The translations under genes were made by a program, and so were the position numbers. A DNA stretch of 57,450 nucleotides, from the NCBI RefSeq assembly GCF_026932795.1, contig NZ_JADPVH010000023.1, forward strand, positions 1 to 57,450, given 5' to 3'. A model generated the notes under the pieces. It had not been told where the DNA came from, did no database searches, and saw only the letters and a program-made list of their open reading frames with translations. Shown here piece by piece: positions 40,429 to 51,252 of this stretch (positions are counted from its first letter, which is position 1; the number at the start of each line of letters is the position of its first letter). The DNA is from Paenarthrobacter sp. Z7-10. Its GTDB lineage: Bacteria > Actinomycetota > Actinomycetes > Actinomycetales > Micrococcaceae.

Positions 40429-41925
40429 ATGGCCACGAGTACCCAGACCATTACCGCCCAGCGTGAAAGCGAGCTGCTCGCCAGCATTCCCACTGGATTA
40501 CTGATAGCTGGTCAATGGCGGCCGGCAGCCTCCGGGAAGACGTTCGACGTCGAGGATCCGTCCACGGGACGCAAGCTGCTTTCACTCGCCGACGCCGGTG
40601 CCGAAGATGCGGCCGCGGCCCTGGACGCTGCTGCGGCGGCGCAGGCCTCCTGGGCCCGAACGGCCTCCCGGGAGCGTGGCGAAATCCTTCGCCGTGCTTT
40701 TGAGCTGGTCACTGCGCGGGCCGAAGACTTCGCGCTGCTGATGACCTTGGAAATGGGCAAGCCGCTGGCCGAGTCCCGGGGGGAGGTTGTGTACGGCTCC
40801 GAGTTCCTGCGCTGGTTTTCCGAGGAGGCCGTTCGTGCCTTCGGGCGCTACTCCGTGAGTCCGGACGGCAAATCCCGCCTGCTGGTGACGAAAAAGCCGG
40901 TAGGCCCATGCCTGCTGATCACCCCGTGGAACTTCCCGCTCGCCATGGCCACGCGCAAAATCGCCCCGGCGGTCGCGGCGGGCTGCACCATGGTGCTCAA
41001 GCCGGCAAACCTGACCCCACTGACCTCGCAGCTGTTCGCCCAGGTCATGCTCGACGCCGGCCTGCCCGCCGGTGTGCTGAACGTGATCGCCACGACCACG
41101 GCCGGACCCACCACGGGCGCCCTGATCAAGGACTCCCGACTGCGCAAACTTTCCTTTACCGGCTCCACCGAGGTTGGGCGGCGGCTGCTTTCGGATGCCT
41201 CCGAGATGGTCCTGCGCACGTCCATGGAACTGGGCGGGAATGCACCGTTTGTCGTGTTCGAGGATGCAGACCTGGATGCCGCCGTCGCAGGTGCCATGCT
41301 GGCTAAACTGCGCAACATGGGGGAAGCCTGCACGGCAGCCAACCGCTTCATCGTGCACGAGTCCGTCGCCGCTGAGTTCGCGGCTAAGTTCGCGGCAAAA
41401 ATGTCGGAAATGACGGCTGGGCGAGGGACCGAGGAGAGCACCAAATTGGGGCCGCTCATCGATGCCAAGAGCCGCGATAAGGTCCATGAATTAGTCCAGG
41501 ATGCGCTCGACGGCGGTGCTGTCGCCATCACCGGCGGCGCGCCCATCGACGGGTTGGGGTACTTTTACCAGCCCACGGTCCTCAAAGACGTCGCCGCCGA
41601 CGCGCGGATCCTGCGGGAGGAAATATTTGGACCGGTGGCCCCCATAGTGACGTTTGGTACCGAGGAGGAGGCCATTGGCCTGGCCAACAACACCGAGTAT
41701 GGGCTGGTGGCTTATGTCTACACCCAGGATCTCAACCGTGGCTTGCGGATGGGGGAGCGCCTCGAAACCGGCATGCTTGGCCTGAACGCCGGTGTGGTGT
41801 CCAACGCCGCTGCACCCTTCGGCGGAGTCAAGCAGTCCGGTCTGGGCCGGGAGGGCGGCTTGGAGGGGATCGAAGAGTACCTGTACACGCAGTACATCGG
41901 CATCGCTGACCCCTACGCCAGCTGA
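40429..41925 (+). CDS. gabD: NAD(P)-dependent aldehyde dehydrogenase, succinate-semialdehyde type
   Basis: Oxidises succinate semialdehyde (or a similar aldehyde) to the acid. 498 residues with the ALDH hallmarks: PWNFPLAMATRKIAPAVAAG, FTGSTEVGRRLL, ELGGNAP with E268, GEACTAANRF with catalytic C301, EEIFGPVAPIVTF and KQSGLGREGG. The overall sequence fits the SSADH group, but no GABA transaminase is adjacent, so the physiological substrate is unsure. ATG at 40429 is five bases after GAAGGAG-TCCGC; an upstream in-frame start at 40396 is less likely. Convergent with the transglutaminase gene, with a perfect hairpin between. Confidence 0.9.
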   Translation: MATSTQTITAQRESELLASIPTGLLIAGQWRPAASGKTFDVEDPSTGRKLLSLADAGAEDAAAALDAAAAAQASWARTASRERGEILRRAFELVTARAEDFALLMTLEMGKPLAESRGEVVYGSEFLRWFSEEAVRAFGRYSVSPDGKSRLLVTKKPVGPCLLITPWNFPLAMATRKIAPAVAAGCTMVLKPANLTPLTSQLFAQVMLDAGLPAGVLNVIATTTAGPTTGALIKDSRLRKLSFTGSTEVGRRLLSDASEMVLRTSMELGGNAPFVVFEDADLDAAVAGAMLAKLRNMGEACTAANRFIVHESVAAEFAAKFAAKMSEMTAGRGTEESTKLGPLIDAKSRDKVHELVQDALDGGAVAITGGAPIDGLGYFYQPTVLKDVAADARILREEIFGPVAPIVTFGTEEEAIGLANNTEYGLVAYVYTQDLNRGLRMGERLETGMLGLNAGVVSNAAAPFGGVKQSGLGREGGLEGIEEYLYTQYIGIADPYAS

Positions 41926-41961
41926 TCTCTCCGCCGCTTAACCTATGGATCGACTGAGCCG

Positions 41962-41995
41962 TTGGTGCTCGATACGGGCGCGTATCGAGCACCAA
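41962..41995. terminator. Perfect 15-bp hairpin between convergent genes
   Basis: TTGGTGCTCGATACG (41962-41976) and its exact complement (41981-41995) flank the loop GGCG. It lies between the ends of gabD (plus strand) and the transglutaminase gene (minus strand). There is no T-tract on either side, so it may act as a bidirectional terminator, an mRNA-stabilising structure or a REP-like repeat. Confidence 0.6.
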
Positions 41996-42021
41996 GTGCA
42001 CACTCGATGGGTGGTGGAGGG

Positions 42022-44808
42022 TCACTCCGCCGGGCGGTCGCTGGGGTGGCGGAAGACCGTCCTGCGCCCCGTCGGGTTCAACCGGCCGTGCCACCAGGGG
42101 GACCAACGGCTCAGTGTTGAGGCTGGCAGCAGGCGTGCCCGCAGTCTGAGTGCGGGCGAAGCCTCGGCGCGCAGCAGCAGGTGCACTTTGTCCAAGTCGC
42201 CAGCGAGTTCTGGCCCCCGCCCACGTCCCTGCGGGAGGGAGGCGAGGGGAACCGGGGGGCCGTACGTGCTGCGCTCATAGGACTGCAGCAGGCTTGCCAC
42301 GGATCGGGCCGCGGTTGTGCCGACGGTGCCCGGCGCATCCATTCCCGGCACTTCCTGCGTCGGCACTTCCTGCGTCGGCACTTCCTTGGCCGACAGGTCC
42401 CTGCCCGGCACTTCCTGCGTCGGCACTTCCTTGGCCGACAGGTCCCTGCCCGGCACTTCCTGCGACGGCACTTCCTTGGCCGACAGGTCCTTTTCCGGCA
42501 TTTCCTTGCGCAGCAGGTTGCTGTCCAGCAGACGCGCCGCAAAGCCACGTGGAGTGTCACTCGCCAGCGGGGTCAGGCCGTAGTCGCCGGCCAAATCCTC
42601 CAACTCAGCCCAAGCCACAGCGGCTGGATCGGGGGCAGCCGCTGCGGACCACTCCGCTCGCCCAGCGCCGGGGCGTCCAATTCGGCGGCCAGAACCGCCA
42701 ATGGAGCTTCGGCCAAGCGGCTTGCCGGAGGAGGACTCCCGGGAGCCCGACTGCAGCAGCGCCATGCGCTGTCGGCGCAGGTGTTGGCGGGTCAGATACG
42801 GTGAAGCCAGGATGAGCAGCACCAGCAATGCCCCGAGCGCTGGCCAAGTCACTGTCCTGAGCGTGGATCCTAAGTCAGCCTGCCCACCGCCGCCGGTGGT
42901 CGTCGGGACGGCAGGGGCGTCGGAGGGGGATGGCTTCGACCTTGAGGCGCTGTTGGGCGTGAGCGAATCGTCCGGGTTGGTGATGTCGGCCCCCGGCACC
43001 ACCGGAGCCTGCGCATAAGCGGGGACCTGCCCGCGGCTGGGCGTTGGTTCGAAGGGTACCCAGCCCAAGCCCTCAAAGTACAGCTCCGGCCAGGCATGCG
43101 CGTCGTGCGCGTCAACTGCGTACCGGGTCAGCACGGTTCCATTGGAAACCACCTTGGTGCCGGTGACCCGACCGGGGGCATACCCCACGGCAATCCGGCT
43201 GGGGATCCCCGCCTCCCGGGCCATCACGGCCATCGCCGCCGCGAAGTGGACGCAGTATCCACTTTTGACCTGCAGGAACGTTGCCAGCACGTCCATTCCG
43301 CTGCCGTCGTACCCCTGTTTGGCTGGTGTCTGTTCGGAGTACGTAAAATCCGGTCCGCGCAGATAATTTTGGATGGCCATTGCCTTGTCATACGGCGCGG
43401 GCGCGGTGCCGGTGATCGCGAGCGCCGTGGAACGGATGATCTCGGGGGTGTCCTTGGGCAGTTCCACAAACTGCTTGTCAAGCGAATCGCGGGGGGCATT
43501 AACCACCTCGGACAGCGCCTTTCGGGTCAGTTCGGGCATGACCGAGCGCACGGTGTATTTCTGGTGTGCCGAATTGGCATCCAGTCCCCGGATCGAAAGG
43601 GTTTCCGGGTCCCAGGTCCAGCGGCCGTCCAGCCCGTTGACGCTCAAGGGCGCATACGGTGCCGGCAGCCACGGACTGCTGAAGTCCTGGGAATCAATCT
43701 CGGTGGTGCTGACGGTGCCATTGATCACGGCCGCGGTGGAAACGTCGTCGTTCATGCGGCTTGGGTCCAGCCGCCGCTGCCCGGTCCTGTCCGTGGGTTC
43801 CCACGAATTGCCGGCAAAGTCCTCCAAGGTGGTGGAGCGCAGATATACGGGAGTGGCGGAATCGGTCGCATAAAACATCTGGCCCTGGCTGTTTGGATTG
43901 CGCAGATCGTTGCCCAGCGTGACCATCGGGTTCAGTCCGGAGACCTTTCCGAACGGATTGAAATGCGAGCCCTCCGGGAATGTCCCGCTGCTGAAGCCGG
44001 GGATAGCAAGCGGCAGGAGGACGGTGACGACGACGGCGGCAGCACCAATGCCGACGGCTCGCCGGCCGAGTCCGCCGGCAGCGGCGGGAAGACTCCTATC
44101 CGAATTGTGCGGTGCAACTCTCTGGCTGCAGGCCAGGATCAGCAGATAACCTGCGGCCGCACCGAGGAATCCCAGCGGACCCACACTGTCCACTTTGACC
44201 AGAGCGGGGACAAGCAGCACCGCCAGCATGCCCAGTCCACTGGCAGCCGGCATGCTCAGGCTGACGGCCAGCACATCGACCAGCAGTGTTGCCAGCCCCA
44301 GCCCAACGCAGGTCACCAGCAGGATTCCCGGGCGGGGATCAACCGGGGCCACACCCCCAATCACGGTGTCGGAGGTCAGCCGCAGCAGCGGTCCCAGTTC
44401 AGCGAGGGTGGCACGGGTGGGAATGAGCCCCAGAAACGAGCTGGAGTTGAAAAATTCCAGCGTCAGCACCACGACCAGTATCCCGGCACCAAGCACCGGG
44501 ACCAGGACCTCCGGCACCCGCAGTGCACGGCCCACGGCGGTGCCCAGCAGGACGGCGCCGACGGTGAAAATTGCGTAGCCCAGCCACAGCCAGCCGCGCA
44601 GCACTCCATTGAGACCCAGTGCGCTGCCGGTCATGGCGACGAAGATGGCACCCGCCATCAGCCAAGGCCGCGGTCCAATCGTAAACCGGCCCGAACCTCC
44701 CGACGAGCGACCCCGTCCGAACACGGACCCCGTGCTTCCCGGCCGGGGAACCGGGGACGCGGGGCTGCCCGCAGCCCCGCCGCCACTCTCCTTGGTCGGG
44801 GCGCTCAT
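42022..44808 (-). CDS. DUF3488/transglutaminase-like membrane protein (TgpA type)
   Basis: 928 residues. The N-terminus is disordered, followed by six or so helices (about 50-270), an extracytoplasmic transglutaminase-like domain with C519 in SGYCVHFAAAMA and H571 in DAHAWPELYFEGLGW (the catalytic pair), a further helix (about 670-695) and a cytoplasmic tail. Residues about 765-822 are a degenerate 15-residue repeat of KEVPTQEVPGRDLSA. Homologues carry transglutaminase or protease-like activity; targets unknown. The start overlaps the DUF58 stop by four bases, so it is the last gene of a moxR-DUF58-tgpA operon. Confidence 0.88.
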   Translation of the reverse strand: MSAPTKESGGGAAGSPASPVPRPGSTGSVFGRGRSSGGSGRFTIGPRPWLMAGAIFVAMTGSALGLNGVLRGWLWLGYAIFTVGAVLLGTAVGRALRVPEVLVPVLGAGILVVVLTLEFFNSSSFLGLIPTRATLAELGPLLRLTSDTVIGGVAPVDPRPGILLVTCVGLGLATLLVDVLAVSLSMPAASGLGMLAVLLVPALVKVDSVGPLGFLGAAAGYLLILACSQRVAPHNSDRSLPAAAGGLGRRAVGIGAAAVVVTVLLPLAIPGFSSGTFPEGSHFNPFGKVSGLNPMVTLGNDLRNPNSQGQMFYATDSATPVYLRSTTLEDFAGNSWEPTDRTGQRRLDPSRMNDDVSTAAVINGTVSTTEIDSQDFSSPWLPAPYAPLSVNGLDGRWTWDPETLSIRGLDANSAHQKYTVRSVMPELTRKALSEVVNAPRDSLDKQFVELPKDTPEIIRSTALAITGTAPAPYDKAMAIQNYLRGPDFTYSEQTPAKQGYDGSGMDVLATFLQVKSGYCVHFAAAMAVMAREAGIPSRIAVGYAPGRVTGTKVVSNGTVLTRYAVDAHDAHAWPELYFEGLGWVPFEPTPSRGQVPAYAQAPVVPGADITNPDDSLTPNSASRSKPSPSDAPAVPTTTGGGGQADLGSTLRTVTWPALGALLVLLILASPYLTRQHLRRQRMALLQSGSRESSSGKPLGRSSIGGSGRRIGRPGAGRAEWSAAAAPDPAAVAWAELEDLAGDYGLTPLASDTPRGFAARLLDSNLLRKEMPEKDLSAKEVPSQEVPGRDLSAKEVPTQEVPGRDLSAKEVPTQEVPTQEVPGMDAPGTVGTTAARSVASLLQSYERSTYGPPVPLASLPQGRGRGPELAGDLDKVHLLLRAEASPALRLRARLLPASTLSRWSPWWHGRLNPTGRRTVFRHPSDRPAE
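42346..42510. repeat. Hierarchical 15/45-bp repeat in the tgpA-like gene
   Basis: Eleven consecutive 15-base modules of three types: CGGCACTTCCTGCGT, CGGCACTTCCTTGGC and CGACAGGTCCCTGCC. They are ordered so that a 45-base A-B-C unit recurs. In frame on the minus strand, encoding QEVPG, KEVPT and RDLSA blocks. Confidence 0.95.
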
Positions 44809-46217
44809 GAGCGTGGGCCCACGGTGGGAGCCCGGCCGGAGTCGAGGGCCGTTTTGCCGCTGGGCGCGGTGAAAAATTGTACTTCGTCAAAATATGCCCA
44901 AGCGGAGGGCAGGGACGTCCTATAATTGGCCGCCATTGCACGCCAGCCACCCAGCCGCAGCGTCTCCAGAATCGGGTGGGCCTCCTGCGGCCGGTCTGTC
45001 ACCACGATGGCGAAGGCATTGGCGCCGAATTCCGCGGCCGGGGCCAGGCGGTGTGCCTCGGCCGAAGTGAGATTTCCAAGCAGTGCGATCAAAGGACCGC
45101 GCCGGCGATGCATGGCCAGTTTTTCCAGCAGCGCTTCCCCGAGTACGGGGTGCCCGCCGTTGGTCCTTGTTCCGGTGGCACTCTCGTCCTCGTCCAGTTC
45201 CAGGGCTGCCAGCGAATCGGCCACAGCGGACAGTCCCGAGGAGCCGGAATAGATCTCTTCTTCCGGCCAGGGCGCGGAGGATGAGGTATGGAAGCCGGGT
45301 GCGGCATGGACGTCGAGCACCCGCAGCGCGAAGTTTTTTTCCACCAAGTGTGCGGCGATGGACATCGCCGCCACAACTGACCACTCGAAGTTTTCGGTGG
45401 TTATCAGCTCTGGATGTTTGCCGTCGGGTCCTGGCGTGGCGAAGGGGCCCATTCCGCCAGCAAAGGCGCTGAGCCGGGTGTCCAGCACGAGCGTCGCTTC
45501 CGGCGTGGTGACGGATTCCTCCTGCCGTATCATGAGCGTGCCTTGCCTCGCGGTGGCTGGCCAGTGGACGCGGCGCATGGGATCGCCGTAACGGTATTCG
45601 CGGGTCATGACATCGTCGTCGCTGGGATTGGCGCGCTGTGTGGTGGCCGTGATGCCGTCATTTCCACGCGCCCCGGAGAGTCTGGTGTCGGGCAGATTAA
45701 TGGCCGCGGGCGTGACGGTCAGCAGATCTGACCCATTCACCTCATGCCGGTGCAGGCTCAGACCGAATGGGTCGGAGAATTCGGCGCTCACGGGACCGAT
45801 GCGGAACTGGCCGCGTTTGCCGGATCGCAGATGATATTCATACCGGCTCAGGCCGGACGCCGCCGCCGAGCGGGACGGGTAATAAAAGGACGGCGGCTCG
45901 CCGAACCGCGGCGGCAGCTGCTCGGCCATCATCACCCGACCTCCTGGAAAACCGTCTCCGCTGATGGCGAGGCTGACCGTCGTCGTCGACTGTGTTTCCA
46001 CCGATGCCGGCGAGAACTCGCGGTAAACGGCGAAACCGGGTTTGAGCAGCCGGATGCCCAGCACCGCCAACAGTGGCAGCGCGATCAGGAAAATCCCCAG
46101 CGCCAGCAGGTCGCGGCGGCCCATCACCTGGGCCAGCAGCAGGGCAAAAATTCCGCTCACCAGCAGCCCCCAGCCGCGCGGGCGGAGGAATCGGTGCGGG
46201 AACCAGCTGAGATCCAT
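44805..46217 (-). CDS. DUF58 domain protein
   Basis: 470 residues. Two adjacent N-terminal helices (WGLLVSGIFALLLAQVMG and LLALGIFLIALPLLAVLGI) are followed by a soluble part with GKRGQFRIGPVSAEFSDPFGL and the DUF58 core REYRYGDPMRRVHWPATARQG. DUF58 proteins accompany MoxR ATPases and transglutaminases and contain a vWA-like fold. ATG at 46217 starts five bases after the moxR stop. A longer frame to 46748 runs antiparallel in frame inside moxR and is rejected. Function unknown. Confidence 0.9.
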   Translation of the reverse strand: MDLSWFPHRFLRPRGWGLLVSGIFALLLAQVMGRRDLLALGIFLIALPLLAVLGIRLLKPGFAVYREFSPASVETQSTTTVSLAISGDGFPGGRVMMAEQLPPRFGEPPSFYYPSRSAAASGLSRYEYHLRSGKRGQFRIGPVSAEFSDPFGLSLHRHEVNGSDLLTVTPAAINLPDTRLSGARGNDGITATTQRANPSDDDVMTREYRYGDPMRRVHWPATARQGTLMIRQEESVTTPEATLVLDTRLSAFAGGMGPFATPGPDGKHPELITTENFEWSVVAAMSIAAHLVEKNFALRVLDVHAAPGFHTSSSAPWPEEEIYSGSSGLSAVADSLAALELDEDESATGTRTNGGHPVLGEALLEKLAMHRRRGPLIALLGNLTSAEAHRLAPAAEFGANAFAIVVTDRPQEAHPILETLRLGGWRAMAANYRTSLPSAWAYFDEVQFFTAPSGKTALDSGRAPTVGPRS

Positions 46218-46221
46218 GGCG

Positions 46222-47304
46222 TCAGCCCCGGTGGAACGCCCTGGCGGCAGGGCTGCCGCCCTCGATATCCACCGGCAGCGAGGCCAGAATGGCCGCGATG
46301 ATGCTTGATGGCGTCTCACCGGCGCTCGCGGCCTTACGCTCCAGCAGGATCCGGTGTGCCAGCACCGGATCTGCCACGGCCACCACGTCATCCGGCAGTA
46401 CGTAGTCGCGGCGGCGCAGGGCCGCATAGGCCTTGGCCGCGCGGAGCAGCTGCAGCAGTGCCCGCGGGCTGGCGCCAAGACGCAGCTGCGGATTTTCCCG
46501 GGTGGCCCGGCCGAGGGCAACCGTGTACTCCTTGACCGCGGCGGAGACATAAACGGCGTGCACGGCGACGACCATATCCTGGACCTCCGTGCCCGTCGCG
46601 ACGGCGGAAATGCCCTCCAGCGGCGAAACGGACTGGTGCGTCTGCAGCATCTCGACTTCCGCGGCGGCGTCTGGGTAACCCATTGAGATGCGGGCCATGA
46701 ACCTGTCCCGCTGAGCCTCCGGCAGCGGATAGGTACCTTCCATCTCAATTGGGTTCTGAGTGGCCACCACCATGAAGGGCTCGGTCAGGCGGTAGGAGGT
46801 GCCGTCCACGGTGACTTGGTGCTCTTCCATGCATTCAAGCAGGGCGGACTGGGTTTTCGCGGACGCGCGGTTGATTTCGTCCCCGATGACGATGTTGGCG
46901 AAGACCGCGCCCGGCCGGAACTCGAACTTCTGCGTCGACTGGTTGTAGATGGACACCCCGGTGATGTCGGAGGGAAGCAGGTCGGGAGTGAACTGGATAC
47001 GGCTGACGGAGCAGTCGATGGTCCGCGCCAGGGTCTTGGCCAGCAGTGTTTTTCCGACGCCGGGGACGTCCTCCACCAGCAGATGGCCCTGCGCCAGCAG
47101 AACCGTCAGTGCCAGCTCCGCCGCTTCGGCTTTGCCGTCCATGACGGTGTTGATCGAACGCAGGATCCGTTGGCTGATCTCGTGAAACCGCTCGGCCGTC
47201 ATGGTGGACGGGGTGCGCGGACTGCTCACTGGCGTGCGCGGTCGGTGGCCGTTCGTTGGCTCCGGCGAGGCTTCCTGGATCAGCGTGGGGTTCTCGGAGT
47301 CCAT
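46222..47304 (-). CDS. MoxR-family AAA+ ATPase
   Basis: Chaperone-like ATPase that acts with DUF58/vWA partners. 360 residues with Walker A EDVPGVGKTLLAKTLA, FTPDLLPSDITGVSIYNQ, Walker B region ANIVIGDEINRASAKTQSAL, sensor 1 FMVVATQNPIEMEGTYPLPE and the C-terminal helical lid (GASPRALLQLLRAAKAYAAL). ATG at 47304 has AAAGGTG upstream; the longer start at 47373 lacks support. First gene of the moxR-DUF58-tgpA operon. Divergent from tatD across a gap of about 220 bases. Confidence 0.93.
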   Translation of the reverse strand: MDSENPTLIQEASPEPTNGHRPRTPVSSPRTPSTMTAERFHEISQRILRSINTVMDGKAEAAELALTVLLAQGHLLVEDVPGVGKTLLAKTLARTIDCSVSRIQFTPDLLPSDITGVSIYNQSTQKFEFRPGAVFANIVIGDEINRASAKTQSALLECMEEHQVTVDGTSYRLTEPFMVVATQNPIEMEGTYPLPEAQRDRFMARISMGYPDAAAEVEMLQTHQSVSPLEGISAVATGTEVQDMVVAVHAVYVSAAVKEYTVALGRATRENPQLRLGASPRALLQLLRAAKAYAALRRRDYVLPDDVVAVADPVLAHRILLERKAASAGETPSSIIAAILASLPVDIEGGSPAARAFHRG

Positions 47305-47523
47305 CAGCGCACCTTTCGGGCGAGCATTCGCGGCCGACTGCGATGCCGGGATACGGCACGAAGGTCCAACCAAAGGTCAATATTGTGATCAACGTTACTA
47401 GCTCAACCCGCTGCTGTCCGAAGGAGTTCCCGGATGGGTTTGTCCGCGGCTCAGTACCGGTGCTTCCGCGACCCGGACCCGCGGCATCCGCGGCTCTGCC
47501 TGGGCGCCGGTAAAGTTGGCGCC

Positions 47524-48453
47524 ATGTGCAGCAGCGAAGTTCCCGGACCCTACCGCAACGACAGCAGCGATGGCCGGGCACCGTCGGGTGGAAGGACCCG
47601 GACCGACGACGGCGGCCGCCGGGTGCTTGCGTATCCACCCGCCCCGGAACCGCTGCCGGTTGCGGTGATGGACAACCACACGCATCTCGATTTCCAAGAC
47701 GGTCCAGTCCAAGTCAGTATCGGCGCGGCCTTGGATGCTGCGGAGTCGGTTGGCGTGAAGGGTGCCGTCCAGGTGGGCACCGACCTGGAATCGTCCCGCT
47801 TTACCGTAGCGGCACTGGATTTGGACCGCCGACTGCTGGGCGCCGTCGCCCTCCATCCCAACGATGCGCCGGAACTGGCCGCCGCGGGAACCCTGGAAGC
47901 GGCCCTGGACGACATCGAATCCCTTGCCGCTCACCCGAGGGTCCGGGCGATCGGCGAGACGGGACTGGACTATTTCCGCACCGATGCCCCCGGGCGTCCC
48001 GACCAGCGATACTCCTTTGGGCGGCACATCGACATCGCCAAGCGGCTCGATCTTGCCCTGCAGATCCATGACAGGGACGCCCATCAGGACGTCGTGGCGA
48101 CGCTGCACTCCGAGGGCGCTCCGGAGACCGTGGTGTTCCATTGCTTTTCCGGCGACGAGGATCTGGCACGGATCTGCAATGACAACGGCTGGTACATGTC
48201 CTTTGCCGGAACGCTGACCTTCAAGAACGCGGACAACCTCCGGCGCGCGCTGGCGGTTGCGGATCCGGCGCTGGTGCTGGTGGAGACGGATGCCCCTTTT
48301 TTGACCCCGCATCCCTTCCGCGGCCGACCAAATGCCAGCTATCTTGTGCCATATACCGTGCGCGCCATGGCCTCGGAACTGGACGCCGATCTGTCCGAAT
48401 TGTGCGGCCGGCTGGCGGCGAACACGGAAGCCGTCTACGGCTCCTGGGATTGA
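47524..48453 (+). CDS. tatD: TatD-family metal-dependent DNase
   Basis: TIM-barrel hydrolase of the TatD family. 309 residues with metal ligands in AVMDNHTHLDF, HPND, AIGETGLDYFRTDAPG, FHCFSGDEDLARI and ETDAPFLTPHPFRG. The N-terminal stretch MCSSEVPGPYRND and the PYTVRAMASEL tail match actinobacterial members placed upstream of rpfB (Rv1008 in mycobacteria, from memory). ATG at 47524 chosen for this match; earlier in-frame starts extend 30 residues without homology. A 22-base duplicated segment lies just after the stop. Confidence 0.93.
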   Translation: MCSSEVPGPYRNDSSDGRAPSGGRTRTDDGGRRVLAYPPAPEPLPVAVMDNHTHLDFQDGPVQVSIGAALDAAESVGVKGAVQVGTDLESSRFTVAALDLDRRLLGAVALHPNDAPELAAAGTLEAALDDIESLAAHPRVRAIGETGLDYFRTDAPGRPDQRYSFGRHIDIAKRLDLALQIHDRDAHQDVVATLHSEGAPETVVFHCFSGDEDLARICNDNGWYMSFAGTLTFKNADNLRRALAVADPALVLVETDAPFLTPHPFRGRPNASYLVPYTVRAMASELDADLSELCGRLAANTEAVYGSWD

Positions 48454-48471
48454 GTGGAGCCGGCTGCTGTC

Positions 48472-48513
48472 TGGTGCCCGGTCCGACTACTCTTGGTGCC
48501 CGGTCCGACTACT
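48472..48513. repeat. Direct repeat after tatD
   Basis: TGGTGCCCGGTCCGACTACT occurs at 48472-48491 and 48494-48513 (22-base period), 18 bases after the tatD stop. It precedes the long leader of rpfB. Confidence 0.93.
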
Positions 48514-50091
<1,578 letters not shown>

Positions 50092-50192
50092 CTGACCTGA
50101 ATCCGCGCCCGTTCCTCGTTTCCGTTCCGGTCCGCCGGTACCCAAACGGGGATCGGGCGCAGTTTTTGCCGGCGGCCAACTACGATGGCAGA

Positions 50193-51110
50193 GTGAATGA
50201 CCCCGACGCCGTTGAGCCGGCTACGTCCAATCCGGAGGCGCCTGGCGCAGGGCGGTCCATTCCCCAGTTGCTGGGCGCGACGGAAATCCGCCGATTGGCC
50301 GAAGAGATAGGTATCCGTCCCACCAAAACCCTTGGTCAGAACTTCGTGATCGATGGCAATACCATCCGCCGGATTGTCTCCGCCGCGCACCTGGACCCGG
50401 ACGAAACCGTCCTCGAAGTCGGACCAGGGCTGGGATCACTGACCTTGGGGTTGCTTGATGCAGCCGCCCGCGTGGTCGCCGTCGAAATCGATCCGGTGCT
50501 GGCCGCGAAGCTGCCACAGACCATCGCCGCCTTTCGGCCCCAGCTGGCAGCGAACCTGGACGTAGTTCTTTCCGACGCGATGCGGATCACGGAACTGCCT
50601 GCCCAGCCCACTGCGCTGGTGGCCAATCTGCCATACAACGTGGCCGTTCCGGTCGTGCTGCACCTATTGGAGCACTTTCCTTCCCTGCGGCATGGACTGG
50701 TGATGGTCCAGGACGAGGTGGCGGACCGGCTGGCCGCTCCGCCGGGCTCCAAAACGTACGGCGTTCCCTCGGTCAAGGCGGCCTGGTACGCGTCCACCCG
50801 CAAGGCGGGGGTGATTGGCATGAACGTCTTCTGGCCGGCACCGAAAATCTCTTCCGGGCTGGTGTCCTTCACCCGGCGCGAGCCGCCGATCACCCGGGCC
50901 AGCCGAAAACAGGTCTTTGCCGTCATCGACGCCGCCTTCGCCCAGCGCCGCAAAACCCTCCGCGCCGCGCTCGCGGGGTGGGCGGAAGGCGGTGCCAAGG
51001 CCGAACAATATCTGTTGGCAGCGAATGTGGACCCGAGCGCCCGCGGCGAGGTGATCGACATCGCCGCTTTCTCCTGCATTGCCGAAGCCAGGCTCGACGC
51101 ACTCGCCTGA
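50193..51110 (+). CDS. ksgA: 16S rRNA (adenine-1518/1519 dimethyl) methyltransferase
   Basis: Dimethylates two adjacent adenines near the 3' end of 16S rRNA. 305 residues with [19 protein letters not shown], the SAM motif [19 protein letters not shown], and the catalytic NLPYNVA (NxPY) loop. GTG at 50193 (VNDPDAVEP) is preferred over an upstream start at 50064, which overlaps the end of rpfB. Standard order rpfB-ksgA-ispE. Confidence 0.95.
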   Translation: MNDPDAVEPATSNPEAPGAGRSIPQLLGATEIRRLAEEIGIRPTKTLGQNFVIDGNTIRRIVSAAHLDPDETVLEVGPGLGSLTLGLLDAAARVVAVEIDPVLAAKLPQTIAAFRPQLAANLDVVLSDAMRITELPAQPTALVANLPYNVAVPVVLHLLEHFPSLRHGLVMVQDEVADRLAAPPGSKTYGVPSVKAAWYASTRKAGVIGMNVFWPAPKISSGLVSFTRREPPITRASRKQVFAVIDAAFAQRRKTLRAALAGWAEGGAKAEQYLLAANVDPSARGEVIDIAAFSCIAEARLDALA

Positions 51111-51252
51111 GCTTCCCTGCCGTGGACAGCCGTGGCACCCCGGTCGGAGCTGCGGCGGTGCGCTCTGAGCTGCAGCAGGGGGCCCGCCGTTCTGGGGCGC
51201 GGCCGCCTGCGACAGTTGGCCGCAGTAGTTGAACTGGCTTAGGTTTGAGGAT

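Noticed and set aside
44805-46748. DUF58 start at 46748
   Set aside because: The extra 177 codons lie inside moxR in another frame and have no homology; ATG at 46217 fits the family's N-terminal helices.
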